64,000 nt of DNA from Edaphobacter bradus (GCF_025685645.1 NZ_JAGSYF010000002.1:1445298-1509297), one strand, 5' to 3'; counted from the first letter of the stretch, positions 17,712-26,761 are shown. The notes: generated from the letters alone by a model not told the origin. Numbers and translations are program-made.

Positions 17712-20700
17712 CTAACGTTCGCTTTCGTAGATAGTAGCGAGCAGATCGATCGCTCCGGTGTGACTCTGATCGAGCATCCGGACCTCTTCCAGAAGACGCC
17801 GTCCCTCGGCCTTGTTTGCTAGTCCGAGCTGCGCCTGCGCATGCAGGAAGCGCGCCGTGATCTTCTGCCGCTCGTTCAGCCCTTCATGAAATAGCAGCAT
17901 CGCGGGAAGGGAGGTTGCGAAGTAGTCAATCTTCGGTGTCTGAGTTTCCAGTTCCGTTGCATACCTATCGATCGCACGGAAGGCCTCCATCGTCTCGTCA
18001 GAGCGTCCTAGAGCGCGCAGCGACATGGCGCTCCAGTAAGTGGTCTCGGAAATCGGCTGCACCTGCATCTGCTGGAAATCGCCCTTCTGGTGGGCCGCGC
18101 GCTCCCAAAATTGTCTTGCCCTGGCCTCGTCACCAAGGGCTGCGAGGGCCACACCCATCCAGTAGTCAATCATGCTGAGGTTCATCAGCAGATGTTTCGC
18201 TTCGCTCAGGTTATCAGGTGGGTTCGCTGCCTTCTCAAGGAGAGCCACCGCGCGATCCGCACGGCCCTTTCGAAGCTCCTCTTGCGCCAGCCGGACGTTG
18301 GCACGAACATACTGCGTGAGAACTTGGCCTTCGCCGCCTTCCCATGGTCCAAAGTGGCGTCCGAGCAAAAGATCCAGTGCTTGTTCTGGACGCCCGGCGC
18401 TGTTGAGCAGGGACGCGAGCTCAACCGAGAGATCATCGCGCTGGCCAACCAGGTCCGGGTGTGTCTCCAGGTTCTTCAGGCGTTTGTCGAGCGGGGTGCC
18501 CAGCCGCTTCTGGAGCTGGTCCTCTTCGTAAAAGATCCGAGCGTCTTTGGGAGCAAGTGCGCACGCACGCGCGAAGTCGGCTGCGGCGCCCTGCGCATCA
18601 TGCAGGACGTTGTACCTGGCGAAGCCGAGGTTGCGCCATGGGGTCGGAAAGCCGGGATTGATCTCCGTGGACCGCTGCCACTGCTCAATGGCTTTCCCGT
18701 AACGTCGACGGTCGTACAGGAGATTGCCCAGATAGTAATAGGCGTGGGCATCCGCCGGGTTGGATTCGATCGCCTGCTCGAGGAGGATCATCTCTTCCAG
18801 CCGGCTGGGGAAGACATAGGCGGGTTCGGCATCCGCCGCCTGTTTCCAGGCGGTAGCCGCTTGATCCTGTCGTCCAAGGCGACGCAGCACATCGGCGGTT
18901 ACGTAGAGCCGGATCGCCACTCCACCATCGCAGCTGCTCGGCGAATCCGCGTGGAGAACGTTCAGCGCCTCTTCGAGCAAGCCCGCTCGGATCAAATCGA
19001 AGGCCAGGTCGATCTGCTGCTGCGCGTCGCCGAAGACCTTTCCGGTCGTCAAGTACCGGCTCGTGACATCGAGTGGATCCAAAGACCGTACCTCGGAGAG
19101 CAGAGCCTTGGCCTCGTCGGTGCGTCCCAGCCGCGACAGGGCCACCGCCTTGAGATTCAAGGCGGTGAGGTTATCCGCCTCCGCACGTAACGAGCAGTCA
19201 AGATGATCGAGAGCCTTCAGCCATTCATGACGGCTGCAGTCAATTTCGGCGAGCCGATGATATGCGGGACCACGCCAGGCCGCGTTCCACGTGCTCTTAT
19301 AGAACGCGTCATACGCCTCAGCGATGCGTCCCTGATAGCTCAGTGTGAGACCGAGGTTGTAATAGGGCTCGCCGTCGGCCGGATTCGGGTTTCGCCTTGT
19401 GAGGCGAGCAACTGAGTTGCGCAGATACTGCTCTGCAAGGGAGAACTCTCCCCGTCGCATATAAAACCGACCAAGGGCGTGGTTCGCTCTGCTGTCCCCC
19501 GGATCGCGGCGAACGGCTTCGAGCCAATACGGCTCGGGATCGCGCGTGGGATGCCGGTACTGTTCGAGGTGAAGGCCGTTGAGATACAGCTCGTCGTTGC
19601 TGACCACCTCTTCAGGGAGCGGTGGCTCCGTGGCGACGTCAGGCATGTCTGCAGGCACGATCTGCGCCGGCGCATACCGCAGGAACGTATTGCCCTGCTG
19701 AGAGACGCACACCTCGAGTGATTCCGCGGAGCCGGTAAACGAAGAGCTGTAGTGATAGGTTCCCTTTGCCGAAAGGTCATCGATCCATCGCTCGATCTCG
19801 CGCCCTTCGCTCAGAAGCACGATCGTGCAGTCGGACCGGTCGGACGTGACCTGGAGGTGGATGGTGGCTTTGCAGGAAGCGACCTCCAGCCGAAGCGCAC
19901 CGTCCAGGCTCGCGTGGTCGGCGACCCCGATGGCGCTGATCGGGTACCAGTACTGACTGAATGTCTTGGTCTCGCCCGGGGCAAGGAAGCTGAAGTCCGG
20001 TTGGTTGTCCGTATAGACCCCGGACATCAACTCGATATAGGGCCCGTCGCTATCCGTAAGCCTGCGGTCCCAGGCGTAGCCGAAGTCATGGTTTCCCCAT
20101 GTCCACTGCTTCTTACCGGGAGAGATGTGATGATTCGCAACGGCCACCGTGCCCGCATCCGCCGCATGATCGTAGCCACCAAAGAAATCTTCACGGGAGC
20201 CGACGATCATATAGCTGGTGGGAACGGGAATATTGGCATACCATCCCAGATCATTGGCGGGGTAGGATCCATCGGGGACAAAATGGGGGGGCATCTCGTC
20301 CGCTGGGACTCCGCGGCGGCCCCGTTCGCCATAGTCGACACCATAGTAGAGCCCTTGGCTAAGGGGATATTCGGTGGCGGCACGTTTTGCGTGATCGGCC
20401 GCATACCGGACATCATGAGGGAAGAAAGACTGATACTTCTCATGCACCCGTGTGGCAACATTAGCCCACCACAGGAACGTCTGCGTGTCCTCTGTCCGGT
20501 TATAGAGCCTCACCTTGACTTCTAAATAGGCCTTCAGCGGATGAAGACATATCCCGTGCATCCCTTTCATGCGCTTCATGGGATCGTGATCGCTGCACCA
20601 CACGGTGACCGAACCGTCCGCGGAGCGCTCAATCGAAACCTCGACCGGCATAAAGGTCGCCGGCCGATGATGCTGCGGCCAGTTAAACTCGACACCGCCC

Positions 20701-21128
20701 GAGATCCACGGCCCAGCGAGCCCTACCAGTGCGGGCTTGATGACGTTTTGCCGGTAGAAGAAATCGTAGCCGGTCCGTTTATCCAAACCCACATGAATGC
20801 GGCCGCCGATCTCCGGCATGACCATCAGCCGCAGAAACTCATTTTCGATATGAACAGCCTGCCAGGAGCGCATGTGCGGCTCGGTCGCGACCGAATCGAT
20901 CACCGGAAGGGGGTAGACCCGGCCACTGCTCCCTTGATAAACACGTCTCTCCAAAAACAATGGGTTCTTGTCCGGTTTCGCAGGCTGATAGGTGAGCATC
21001 TCGACAGGCTCACTCCAGACCTTGACAGCGCCTTGTTCAGAGGCGGGCGCGGCGGGCAACTCCAGCCGTGCGAGACGCCTGGGAACCGACGATTTGGCGT
21101 CTTCTAAGGAAAGCTGGTTCTGCAACAT
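17712..21128 (-). CDS. DUF5107 and TPR-repeat protein
   Basis: This 1138-residue protein has no signal peptide and should be cytoplasmic. Residues about 35-380 carry the DUF5107 module, recognisable from LFLERRVYQGSSGRVYPLP, RLMVMPEIGGRIHVGLDK, FYRQNVIKPALVGLAGPWIS and GGVEFNWPQHHRPATFMPVE. This module is thought to have a mutarotase-like sandwich fold. The remaining 700 residues are TPR repeats (for example DAHAYYYLGNLLYDRRRYGKA). The biochemical role of this pairing is not established. Co-transcription with a sugar porter and repetition of that arrangement in the second locus suggest that it handles the imported sugar. The ATG at 21128 starts a leader with an operator and a very good promoter upstream. 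The paralogue at 57124-60531 is close throughout. Confidence 0.88.
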   Translation of the reverse strand: MLQNQLSLEDAKSSVPRRLARLELPAAPASEQGAVKVWSEPVEMLTYQPAKPDKNPLFLERRVYQGSSGRVYPLPVIDSVATEPHMRSWQAVHIENEFLRLMVMPEIGGRIHVGLDKRTGYDFFYRQNVIKPALVGLAGPWISGGVEFNWPQHHRPATFMPVEVSIERSADGSVTVWCSDHDPMKRMKGMHGICLHPLKAYLEVKVRLYNRTEDTQTFLWWANVATRVHEKYQSFFPHDVRYAADHAKRAATEYPLSQGLYYGVDYGERGRRGVPADEMPPHFVPDGSYPANDLGWYANIPVPTSYMIVGSREDFFGGYDHAADAGTVAVANHHISPGKKQWTWGNHDFGYAWDRRLTDSDGPYIELMSGVYTDNQPDFSFLAPGETKTFSQYWYPISAIGVADHASLDGALRLEVASCKATIHLQVTSDRSDCTIVLLSEGREIERWIDDLSAKGTYHYSSSFTGSAESLEVCVSQQGNTFLRYAPAQIVPADMPDVATEPPLPEEVVSNDELYLNGLHLEQYRHPTRDPEPYWLEAVRRDPGDSRANHALGRFYMRRGEFSLAEQYLRNSVARLTRRNPNPADGEPYYNLGLTLSYQGRIAEAYDAFYKSTWNAAWRGPAYHRLAEIDCSRHEWLKALDHLDCSLRAEADNLTALNLKAVALSRLGRTDEAKALLSEVRSLDPLDVTSRYLTTGKVFGDAQQQIDLAFDLIRAGLLEEALNVLHADSPSSCDGGVAIRLYVTADVLRRLGRQDQAATAWKQAADAEPAYVFPSRLEEMILLEQAIESNPADAHAYYYLGNLLYDRRRYGKAIEQWQRSTEINPGFPTPWRNLGFARYNVLHDAQGAAADFARACALAPKDARIFYEEDQLQKRLGTPLDKRLKNLETHPDLVGQRDDLSVELASLLNSAGRPEQALDLLLGRHFGPWEGGEGQVLTQYVRANVRLAQEELRKGRADRAVALLEKAANPPDNLSEAKHLLMNLSMIDYWMGVALAALGDEARARQFWERAAHQKGDFQQMQVQPISETTYWSAMSLRALGRSDETMEAFRAIDRYATELETQTPKIDYFATSLPAMLLFHEGLNERQKITARFLHAQAQLGLANKAEGRRLLEEVRMLDQSHTGAIDLLATIYESER

Positions 21129-21191
21129 GCATAGCCTCGGAGGTTGAGTGAGAAGGGCATCACAGCTCCTACTGGAGCGTCCTAGAATGCC

Positions 21192-21206
21192 TAACCGTGT
21201 ACGTTA
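21192..21206. promoter_or_regulatory. Locus 1 operator copy D (probable LacI-family site)
   Basis: TAACCGTGTACGTTA is a palindrome with perfect TAAC and GTTA arms around seven bases. It lies 11 bases downstream of the -10 for the DUF5107-TPR/porter transcript and is the best copy of the motif in the window. Confidence 0.7.
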
Positions 21207-21217
21207 CCGCGACTTGA

Positions 21218-21247
21218 ACTATACGAGTTGTCTGAGAAGACTGTCAA
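21218..21247 (-). promoter_or_regulatory. Promoter of the DUF5107-TPR and sugar-porter operon
   Basis: On the minus strand TTGACA (21242-21247) and TATAGT (21218-21223) are separated by 18 bases. Operator copy D follows immediately. Confidence 0.75.
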
Positions 21248-21275
21248 CATAGAGCTGGCTCGGCGAGAGGCCTGT

Positions 21276-22484
21276 TCAGCTGCTCCATTGCACGATCTGA
21301 CGTAGGTCGCACGGCTGAAGCGACACTGTACCCGCGGGCATGGCCGGAGACACAGCGATCGCCTGACGGCCTCCTTCGTGGCATGCGATCCAGGTATCTC
21401 GCTCGGCTCCGGGTAGCCTCATGAGATTGAGCCAGGTGTAATACGAGCCCATGTTGGCATCGATCAGGGAGCCTTGTGGATCGGGTGTGAGGGACGTGCT
21501 GCTACCAGAGATCAGCTCGTTCAGCGGCCGTTCGGATTGCCGTGGAGCATAGCGGAGAATGATCGTATCGGGTTGAGCCCGGCGCAACACCTCGCGTGCC
21601 GTCCACTGGACGAAGGTTGTGCTGTAGATCTGCGTTCCGGAGCCGTCCGCGAAGAGCTCGAGAGCAAAGTGATCGAGAACCGGATCGAGCTGGCCGTGCG
21701 CCTTTCCGGTCCGTTGCCGCTCCACCTGGTGGAGAAGGCTGCGTAGACCTTCAGGGCCATCTGAGCCAGAGGTGCGAGCCTTGTCCATGATCGCTAGGAC
21801 CCTGCGGCGGACCGGATCCAACGCGTTGTACGAGATCGTCACATAATCTGGTCCGCTGACTGCGTCGCCTCCATCAATCCACCAGTGCAGGTAGGGGCCT
21901 GGACTCTGCTTGGCACGGCCTTGCAAGGTCTCTAAAGCGATTTGGAGTGCGTCGGAGGTGGCAACGTTTTGAAAGAGCGTTCCTTTGGGGCGGAGTCTCT
22001 CAAAGAGGGGTACACCCTCGGCGCGGGCCCCTTTACCCAGCAGTACGATACAGATTCGTGGGTTTTGAGTGGATGGCTTCTGCCGTGATGCGTCAAGCTT
22101 GGCTGAATACTCAGCTGCTCGAGTGCGGAAGTTTTCCATGTGGTGCGACGACCAAAGATAGGCCGTCAGCGCCTCGGAGAAGCGATCCGGCTGGGCGGCC
22201 CAATCCATCCTCTCCAGATCCGCTGTAAGCGGAATCTGATCGAAGGAGATAGCGGCCTGTTGCAGCGTTCCCGGACCTTGCCGCTTGAGGAGCTCTAGTT
22301 GATCGAGGACCTCCTTCTGCTCCGGAGGAAAGAGCCAGTCATATCGGGATACCTGACGGAGCAGTGTCGCCACAAAAAGCAGCGGAAGGGGCTGCAGCGT
22401 ATCCAGGGAGCTCATGGCGAACTCCCGTGCCTCTGGCGGGTAGTCTGCGAAGTCGTGCGGCTGGAGTGAAGCCGCGGTCTTCAT
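21276..22484 (-). CDS. Protein of unknown function coupled to a phosphatase-superfamily gene
   Basis: I do not recognise the family of this 402-residue protein. It has no signal peptide or membrane segment. The N-terminus (EAREFAMSSLDTLQPLPLLF) is helical and leucine-rich; the middle has a short Rossmann-like strand (ICIVLLGKGARAEG) and a polar WWIDGGDAVSGPDYV segment. The chosen ATG at 22484 overlaps the stop of the upstream gene as ATGA, so translation is coupled; longer in-frame starts would lie well inside that gene. Coupling implies that it acts with the Tat-exported phosphatase-like protein, even though the two are predicted to sit in different compartments. Alternatively its location is misjudged. 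Confidence 0.7.
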   Translation of the reverse strand: MKTAASLQPHDFADYPPEAREFAMSSLDTLQPLPLLFVATLLRQVSRYDWLFPPEQKEVLDQLELLKRQGPGTLQQAAISFDQIPLTADLERMDWAAQPDRFSEALTAYLWSSHHMENFRTRAAEYSAKLDASRQKPSTQNPRICIVLLGKGARAEGVPLFERLRPKGTLFQNVATSDALQIALETLQGRAKQSPGPYLHWWIDGGDAVSGPDYVTISYNALDPVRRRVLAIMDKARTSGSDGPEGLRSLLHQVERQRTGKAHGQLDPVLDHFALELFADGSGTQIYSTTFVQWTAREVLRRAQPDTIILRYAPRQSERPLNELISGSSTSLTPDPQGSLIDANMGSYYTWLNLMRLPGAERDTWIACHEGGRQAIAVSPAMPAGTVSLQPCDLRQIVQWSS

Positions 22485-23638
22485 AGTACCTCGTGAAGGA
22501 GGTGCCCTTGCGCTAGAGGGGTATCGCAACCGAGCAACCTTCCAAGAGTTGGAACGAGGTCGATGGATTCGACAGGGCGGTCGACGACGGCATTTTCTCG
22601 GATCCCGGGGCCTAGAGCCAGCAGCCATGTGGTGCGCGAAAGGGCATCACCGGTGCGGTGGTGTTGAAATCCGTTGCCGCTGGGTTCGTTGTCTCCATCG
22701 CGCCCGAAGTCGGGAAGGATAAAGAGACTTGTCTTGCCCTTATACTCCGGGTTTGACTGAATCGTCCTCCATATCTCAGCACAGATGCCATCTGAGCGCA
22801 CGATCGCTTCGGTGTAGAGGGAGAAGGCTCCACTATGAGCAACGTCGATATCGTGCAGCGTGATCCACAGGACGCTCGGGGCGAGGGTCTCCATCACATG
22901 CTTCGCGATGTACAACGAGAGCTCATCTGGACTCCTGAGCGAGCGCGCATGGGACTGGAAGTCCGACACGGAGAGTTGCAGGAGCCGAGATAGTTCGTGA
23001 AGTGAGACCTCCGAGGCCCGAGCCTCCGGCAGGGATAGTGGTGATTCATACGAATCGCGCAAGAGACCCTCGAGATGGGGGATCTGGCTGGTATTCGTGC
23101 CTTCCAGCAGTCGCTTCGGAAGGACCACGGTGGCCCCGAAACCGCTTCCGTAGCTACCGTGAGTGCTCTCACCAATCCCTTGGAACCCATTGCTGGGAGC
23201 GATCACCCAGACATCCCTTGCATCGCGCCTCAGCCCGCGACGAACGTACTCGAAGAACGTCGGGTTCTGCGGCGATACCGGAGCAAAGTTGTTGAAGGTC
23301 TCATAGCATCCCGAGGCAAGGCTGGCCGTCGCCACATAGTGGCCGAGGATTCCTCGATTGACGACCTGAGTGAAGAAGGTAGCCTGCGGGATCAGTTCTC
23401 CCAGAAGATGGGGAATGTACCTCTGTCCCTCCGGCGCAAAGGTCTCCTCGTCTCGGGCGCCACCGCCGAACGTCACGACGACGGTCTTCTTTCCCCGCAT
23501 CTGGCGCGCCACAGGAGTTGGGGTGACAGCCAACATCCTGGAGGCGGCGAACGTCATCCCGGCCGCGCGCAGGAACTCTCGCCTCGTCTTGGACCGAAGC
23601 TGTGATGTCGAGGCGAGATGTGAAGACCTCGTCTGCAA
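22481..23638 (-). CDS. Tat-exported alkaline-phosphatase-superfamily protein
   Basis: 385 residues. TRREFLRAAG near residue 18 is a Tat signal motif. The body resembles the alkaline-phosphatase/sulfatase fold, with KKTVVVTFGGGARDEE after the signal, LWITLHDIDVAHSGAF near 280, a LFILPDFGRDGD segment near 325 and HHRTGDALSRTTWLLALGPG near 350, where the Asp and His positions fit the second metal site of the superfamily. The usual nucleophile Ser/Thr or Cys at the first metal site is not obvious, so activity (phosphatase, sulfatase or none) is open. The TTG at 23638 is supported by GGAG five bases upstream. The next gene overlaps its stop. Confidence 0.7.
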   Translation of the reverse strand: MQTRSSHLASTSQLRSKTRREFLRAAGMTFAASRMLAVTPTPVARQMRGKKTVVVTFGGGARDEETFAPEGQRYIPHLLGELIPQATFFTQVVNRGILGHYVATASLASGCYETFNNFAPVSPQNPTFFEYVRRGLRRDARDVWVIAPSNGFQGIGESTHGSYGSGFGATVVLPKRLLEGTNTSQIPHLEGLLRDSYESPLSLPEARASEVSLHELSRLLQLSVSDFQSHARSLRSPDELSLYIAKHVMETLAPSVLWITLHDIDVAHSGAFSLYTEAIVRSDGICAEIWRTIQSNPEYKGKTSLFILPDFGRDGDNEPSGNGFQHHRTGDALSRTTWLLALGPGIRENAVVDRPVESIDLVPTLGRLLGCDTPLAQGHLLHEVL

Positions 23639-23715
23639 ACCGACTCCAAGACCGCTAAGATATCACCGAAACCCTGCTCGGGTTCGGGAAAAATTACTGT
23701 CTCGCGTCGTTACAT

Positions 23716-23898
23716 CTATTGCACACCAAAGCGCTGCTGGTGCCAGCGCCATGCGCTGGCGATAATCTCCTCGATCTCCGGATACTTCGGCTGCCATCCG
23801 AGATCCGTGCGGGCGCGCTGCGAACTCGCGACGAGGCGAGCGGGATCGCCAGCACGCCGTGGCTTGGTCTCGACCGGAATGGGATGGCCAGTGACCCG
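23716..23898 (-). pseudogene. galE: UDP-glucose 4-epimerase 3' remnant
   Basis: The minus strand encodes only the last 60 or so residues of a GalE-type protein: [39 protein letters not shown], then [15 protein letters not shown] and a stop at 23716-23718. The PRRAGDPA motif and the C-terminal W-HQQ are characteristic. The Rossmann and catalytic parts are absent, because the reading changes abruptly at about 23900. It is therefore a deletion scar. GalE would fit the galactose catabolism of locus 1, but this copy is dead. Confidence 0.75.
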
Positions 23899-24013
23899 TC
23901 ACGGCAGAGTCGAGGTACGCGAGCGGAAGTGCCATGATTAGCTAATTCCTTGATCTGCTTGAAGACCTAAACACTGTCGGTCGTCTGCAAGCCTTGTTAG
24001 TGTGTCTTGAGCG

Positions 24014-24622
24014 ATGGATTCAGGCAAGCAAATCCTACAGCTAACACCCGGCGATAGGCGATTTCTACGCACGGTTCCTGTTTCGAAGTCGAAACTGAGA
24101 CGCATCGGTGGATCATCTGTGCCGGAAAATCCAGTGACATGCCGCAGAAGTTCGACCACCGCAGCTCCCGCTACAGCGGTGACTATCGCAAGGCTCTGCG
24201 AGGTGGATGAGCATCTACTGCTAGCGACTCCGTTTCAGGTGGTCGATGTGAATGACACGACCAGTTGCGATGCTGCAACTGCGTGGTGGACCGACATGAC
24301 GGCGGCAGGCCGTGAAGGCATGGTCGTCAAACCGCTCGAATTCATCAGCAAGGGACGCCGGGGCTTCGCTCAGCCTGCCATCAAGTGTCGAGGACCAGAG
24401 TATCTGCGAATCATCTACGGCCCGGAGTATCTGCTGCCAGAAAACCTTGACCGCCTGAGGTCGAGGGCTGTCGGATCCAAGCGGTCACTCGCCAGCAGAG
24501 AGTTCGCCCTTGGGATTGAGGCTCTGGAACGCTTCGTTCGAAAGGAACCCTTGCGCAGAACACATGAATGCGTCTTTGGCGTACTCGCGCTGGAGAGTGA
24601 GCCAATCGACCCCAGGCTTTAG
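24014..24622 (+). pseudogene. Polynucleotide kinase-phosphatase (Pnkp) ligase-domain remnant
   Basis: From about 24205 the frame matches the C-terminal adenylyltransferase/ligase module of bacterial Pnkp, an RNA-repair enzyme. It reads DEHLLLATPFQVVDV, GREGMVVKPLEFI (nucleotidyltransferase motif V style), AIKCRGPEYLRIIYGPEYLL, KRSLASREFALGIEALERFV, then RTHECVFGVLALESEPIDPR and a stop. An intact protein is about 850 residues, so the kinase, the phosphatase and the first half of the ligase are gone. The first 65 codons of the open frame look unrelated and are probably out-of-frame filler. I treat it as a truncated remnant, in line with the galE scar beside it. Confidence 0.75.
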
Positions 24623-24708
24623 TGCTTGCGTGATTAGCGAGAGTGTAGGACGCACATACGCCCTCTCTCCGTCAGGAAACCGCTACCATGGGGAACGAGA
24701 GGAAACTC

Positions 24709-25506
24709 ATGTCGCCGACCGAACCTGCAACCCGCCAGCACGCATTCACGGGGCCAGTGTTGCCGCAATTGCCTGAACCAACCCACGCCGAGCGGGTCCG
24801 GACTCTCATGTCGCTCGTCCCGTTCGGCACGCTCTCGACGCTTTCCCGCAAGCATCCGGGATTCCCGTTTGGGTCCCTGATGCCATTCGCGCTCGATTCT
24901 TCCGGACGCCCCCTCTTCCTCATCAGCAATATGGCCATGCACACGCTGAACCTGAAGACCGACCCGCGATGCAGCCTCTTCGTCGGCCAACTAGCAGCCG
25001 ACGGGGATGCGCTTGGGGCCGCCCGGGCAACTCTGTTCGGCACCGCCGAACCCGTGCCTCAGAACGACATAGCTGACGCTCGGGAGAAATACCTCTCTCG
25101 TCATGAGAATAGTCGCTACTGGGTTAACTTCGCAGATTTCAGCTTCTTCCGGCTCCAGCCCATCGATGTCTACTACGTCGGTGGCTTTGGCGTGATGGGT
25201 TGGGTCGAGGCGCGAGACTACGAACAAGCAGCACCGGACCCGCTAGCCGAGGCTGCACCTGGAATCCTAGCGCACATGAATGCTGACCATATCGATTCGA
25301 TGATCCTGCTGGCGCGGGCGCATGTGCGGTTCGAAGCGACCGAAGCGACCATGACTTCAGTCGACCGCTTGGGCTTCTCTCTTCGATTGAAGACCAATGA
25401 AGGAATGAAGGGTACTCGAATCAACTTTCCCCATGAGGTAGTCACCCCGCAGCAGACTCGGACAGTGCTTGTGGAGATGGTCCGGCAGGCCAGGGTGGGA
25501 GGGTGA
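24709..25506 (+). CDS. HugZ-like pyridoxamine 5'-phosphate oxidase family protein
   Basis: This cytoplasmic protein of about 265 residues has an N-terminal split-barrel flavin/heme-binding domain (LMSLVPFGTLSTLSRKHPGF, FLISNMAMHTLNLKTDPRCS, FFRLQPIDVYYVGGFGVMGW). A C-terminal DUF2470-type domain follows (ILAHMNADHIDSMILLARAH, with the MNADH motif). This two-domain order is that of HugZ, a heme-degrading or heme-sequestering protein. ATG 24709 has GAGAGG six bases upstream; an in-frame ATG at 24688 is the alternative. It is an intact gene alone among remnants and has no evident tie to the sugar loci. Confidence 0.88.
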   Translation: MSPTEPATRQHAFTGPVLPQLPEPTHAERVRTLMSLVPFGTLSTLSRKHPGFPFGSLMPFALDSSGRPLFLISNMAMHTLNLKTDPRCSLFVGQLAADGDALGAARATLFGTAEPVPQNDIADAREKYLSRHENSRYWVNFADFSFFRLQPIDVYYVGGFGVMGWVEARDYEQAAPDPLAEAAPGILAHMNADHIDSMILLARAHVRFEATEATMTSVDRLGFSLRLKTNEGMKGTRINFPHEVVTPQQTRTVLVEMVRQARVGG

Positions 25507-25529
25507 ACGACCTTCGGGAATAGCTCCTC

Positions 25530-25790
25530 TCACGAGGGGCTCCGCTCCACGGCGACACGCTTAGAAGGGTTGAGGGCATAGTCGAGCGAGCGCCAGAGCC
25601 ATGCCTTCCTGCTCGCCTCAAATTTCACGACGGCCAATTCGTACCCCGGGTAGTCGATGTGGCAGACCGGGCAGCACTCCACACCGAGATGGGCCCGGTG
25701 ACTGAGCAGGATCACGCGGAGAAAGTCCTCCGCGCGAAATCCGTACCGAGGATGGCTGCAGTTGTAAGCCGGGTGACTGACTCTGCAACA
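25530..25790 (-). pseudogene. Possible coding fragment with Cys/His cluster
   Basis: The frame reads YNCSHPRYGFRAEDFLRVIL, then LSHRAHLGVECCPVCH and IDYPGYELAVVKFE, with protein-like composition and a Cys/His-rich pattern that could bind zinc. The only start is an internal GTG (25715) without a good ribosome site, and the upstream open frame has no start. I do not recognise a family. It may be a 5'-truncated remnant. Confidence 0.3.
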
Positions 25791-26000
25791 GGAGTTCGGC
25801 GAGTACGTCGGCGATCAGCGGATGTGTCGGATCGCCGTCTCGCTGAAGGGCAATGCATGAACACAGGCTCTCCTCGTGTGAGAGGGGGCTCTCAAAGGAG
25901 CTCCGATAATCCAAACGTGGGAGTTGACCGACTCCGCCGCGCGGTTGGAACGTTTCGGAACGTAATTGGCTCTTGGGTCGGACGTAAGTCTTTTGGAATG

Positions 26001-26027
26001 TGGTGGCCAGAGACGGGATCGGAGTCT
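26001..26027 (-). other. tRNA 3'-end-like remnant (minus strand)
   Basis: TGGTGGCCAGAGACGGGATC reads on the other strand as a T-arm-like CCCGTCTCTGGCCACCA ending in CCA. There is no matching tRNA body, and the T loop is damaged. It may be an attachment-site relic of an integrated element. Confidence 0.35.
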
Positions 26028-26230
26028 CTTTAGTCTTGTAGAATCTGTAACTTACACATTCTACATCGTGAGGAAAGTGTAGAAAGTGCCAGAATGCCCC
26101 AGTGTGCTTTCAATTTGCTTGCAAATTTTGGTTCGGGCCTCTGCGGAGTTCCTTCGCCCGAGAAGGGAAAGCCAGACGCAGCAACCGTATTTCGGCTGAC
26201 TGGCGGTCATAGGTTGTTATATGAGTTCTA

Positions 26231-26260
26231 TTGAGGGTTCGAATCCCTCACTCCCGCCAC
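26231..26260 (+). other. tRNA 3'-end-like sequence
   Basis: GAGGGTTCGAATCCCTC forms a perfect five-bp T-arm with a canonical TTCGAAT loop and is followed by ACTCCCGCCA, like an acceptor strand. No 5' acceptor strand CGGGAGT is found upstream, and a clover-leaf can only be forced with mismatches. The best reading is a tRNA 3' fragment left by integration. Confidence 0.45.
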
Positions 26261-26761
26261 GCAGTATAAATTTTTCAAAATACAAAATTTATGTCTGGCA
26301 ACATCCCCCAGTTTGCCCGCAAAATGTTTCAGGGATCAACGTCCAGATATCGTTTAGGAGCCGAGGGCTTGCCACCCGCGTGATTCGCCGGGCCACTGTA
26401 ATGCTGGACGTCGGCCCTCGATCGTCTGGTTTCGCAGCGCCGAGTGATATCTCAGCATAAGACGATCTGACGATGCTTGTAGCCGGTTTACCGTAGCGGA
26501 GATGAGGTGTTGCCCGTTCCTCGCCGTGGCGCGTCAGAGCCGATGGAGTGCGTGCAGCGCCGGGGATCGAGAACCCAACAGAGCGCTATGACTCATGCCG
26601 ATGCCGTCGAGGTAAGCAGCATAAAATAAATGGGTTGATGGGCACGTCATGATTGCCGTTCGACCACCTTTGTTCTGCTCGTTAGCTCAGCGAAGGGCCG
26701 CGGTGGCGGGCTAGTTCTCTGTCCTGGTGCCGCACATACAACGGCTCGCAAAAAAGAATTC

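Larger units (their letters stand above)
25507..26761. other. 1.2-kb gene-poor scar region between the two loci
   Basis: No full gene is recognisable. The region holds a possible minus-strand coding fragment (about 25530-25790), two tRNA-end-like sequences on opposite strands, and AT-richer filler. The mixture suggests repeated insertion and deletion at a former tRNA-linked site. Confidence 0.5.

Noticed and set aside
18090..19190. 366-codon frame antisense to the DUF5107-TPR gene
   Set aside because: TPR repeats in the minus frame are unmistakable. This frame is out of phase with conserved sequence.
26140..26260. A complete tRNA (Leu or Ser class) ending at 26260
   Set aside because: The T-arm is good, but the acceptor 5' strand is absent and the anticodon arm needs a mismatch and an odd loop. 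Only a 3'-end-like fragment is supported.
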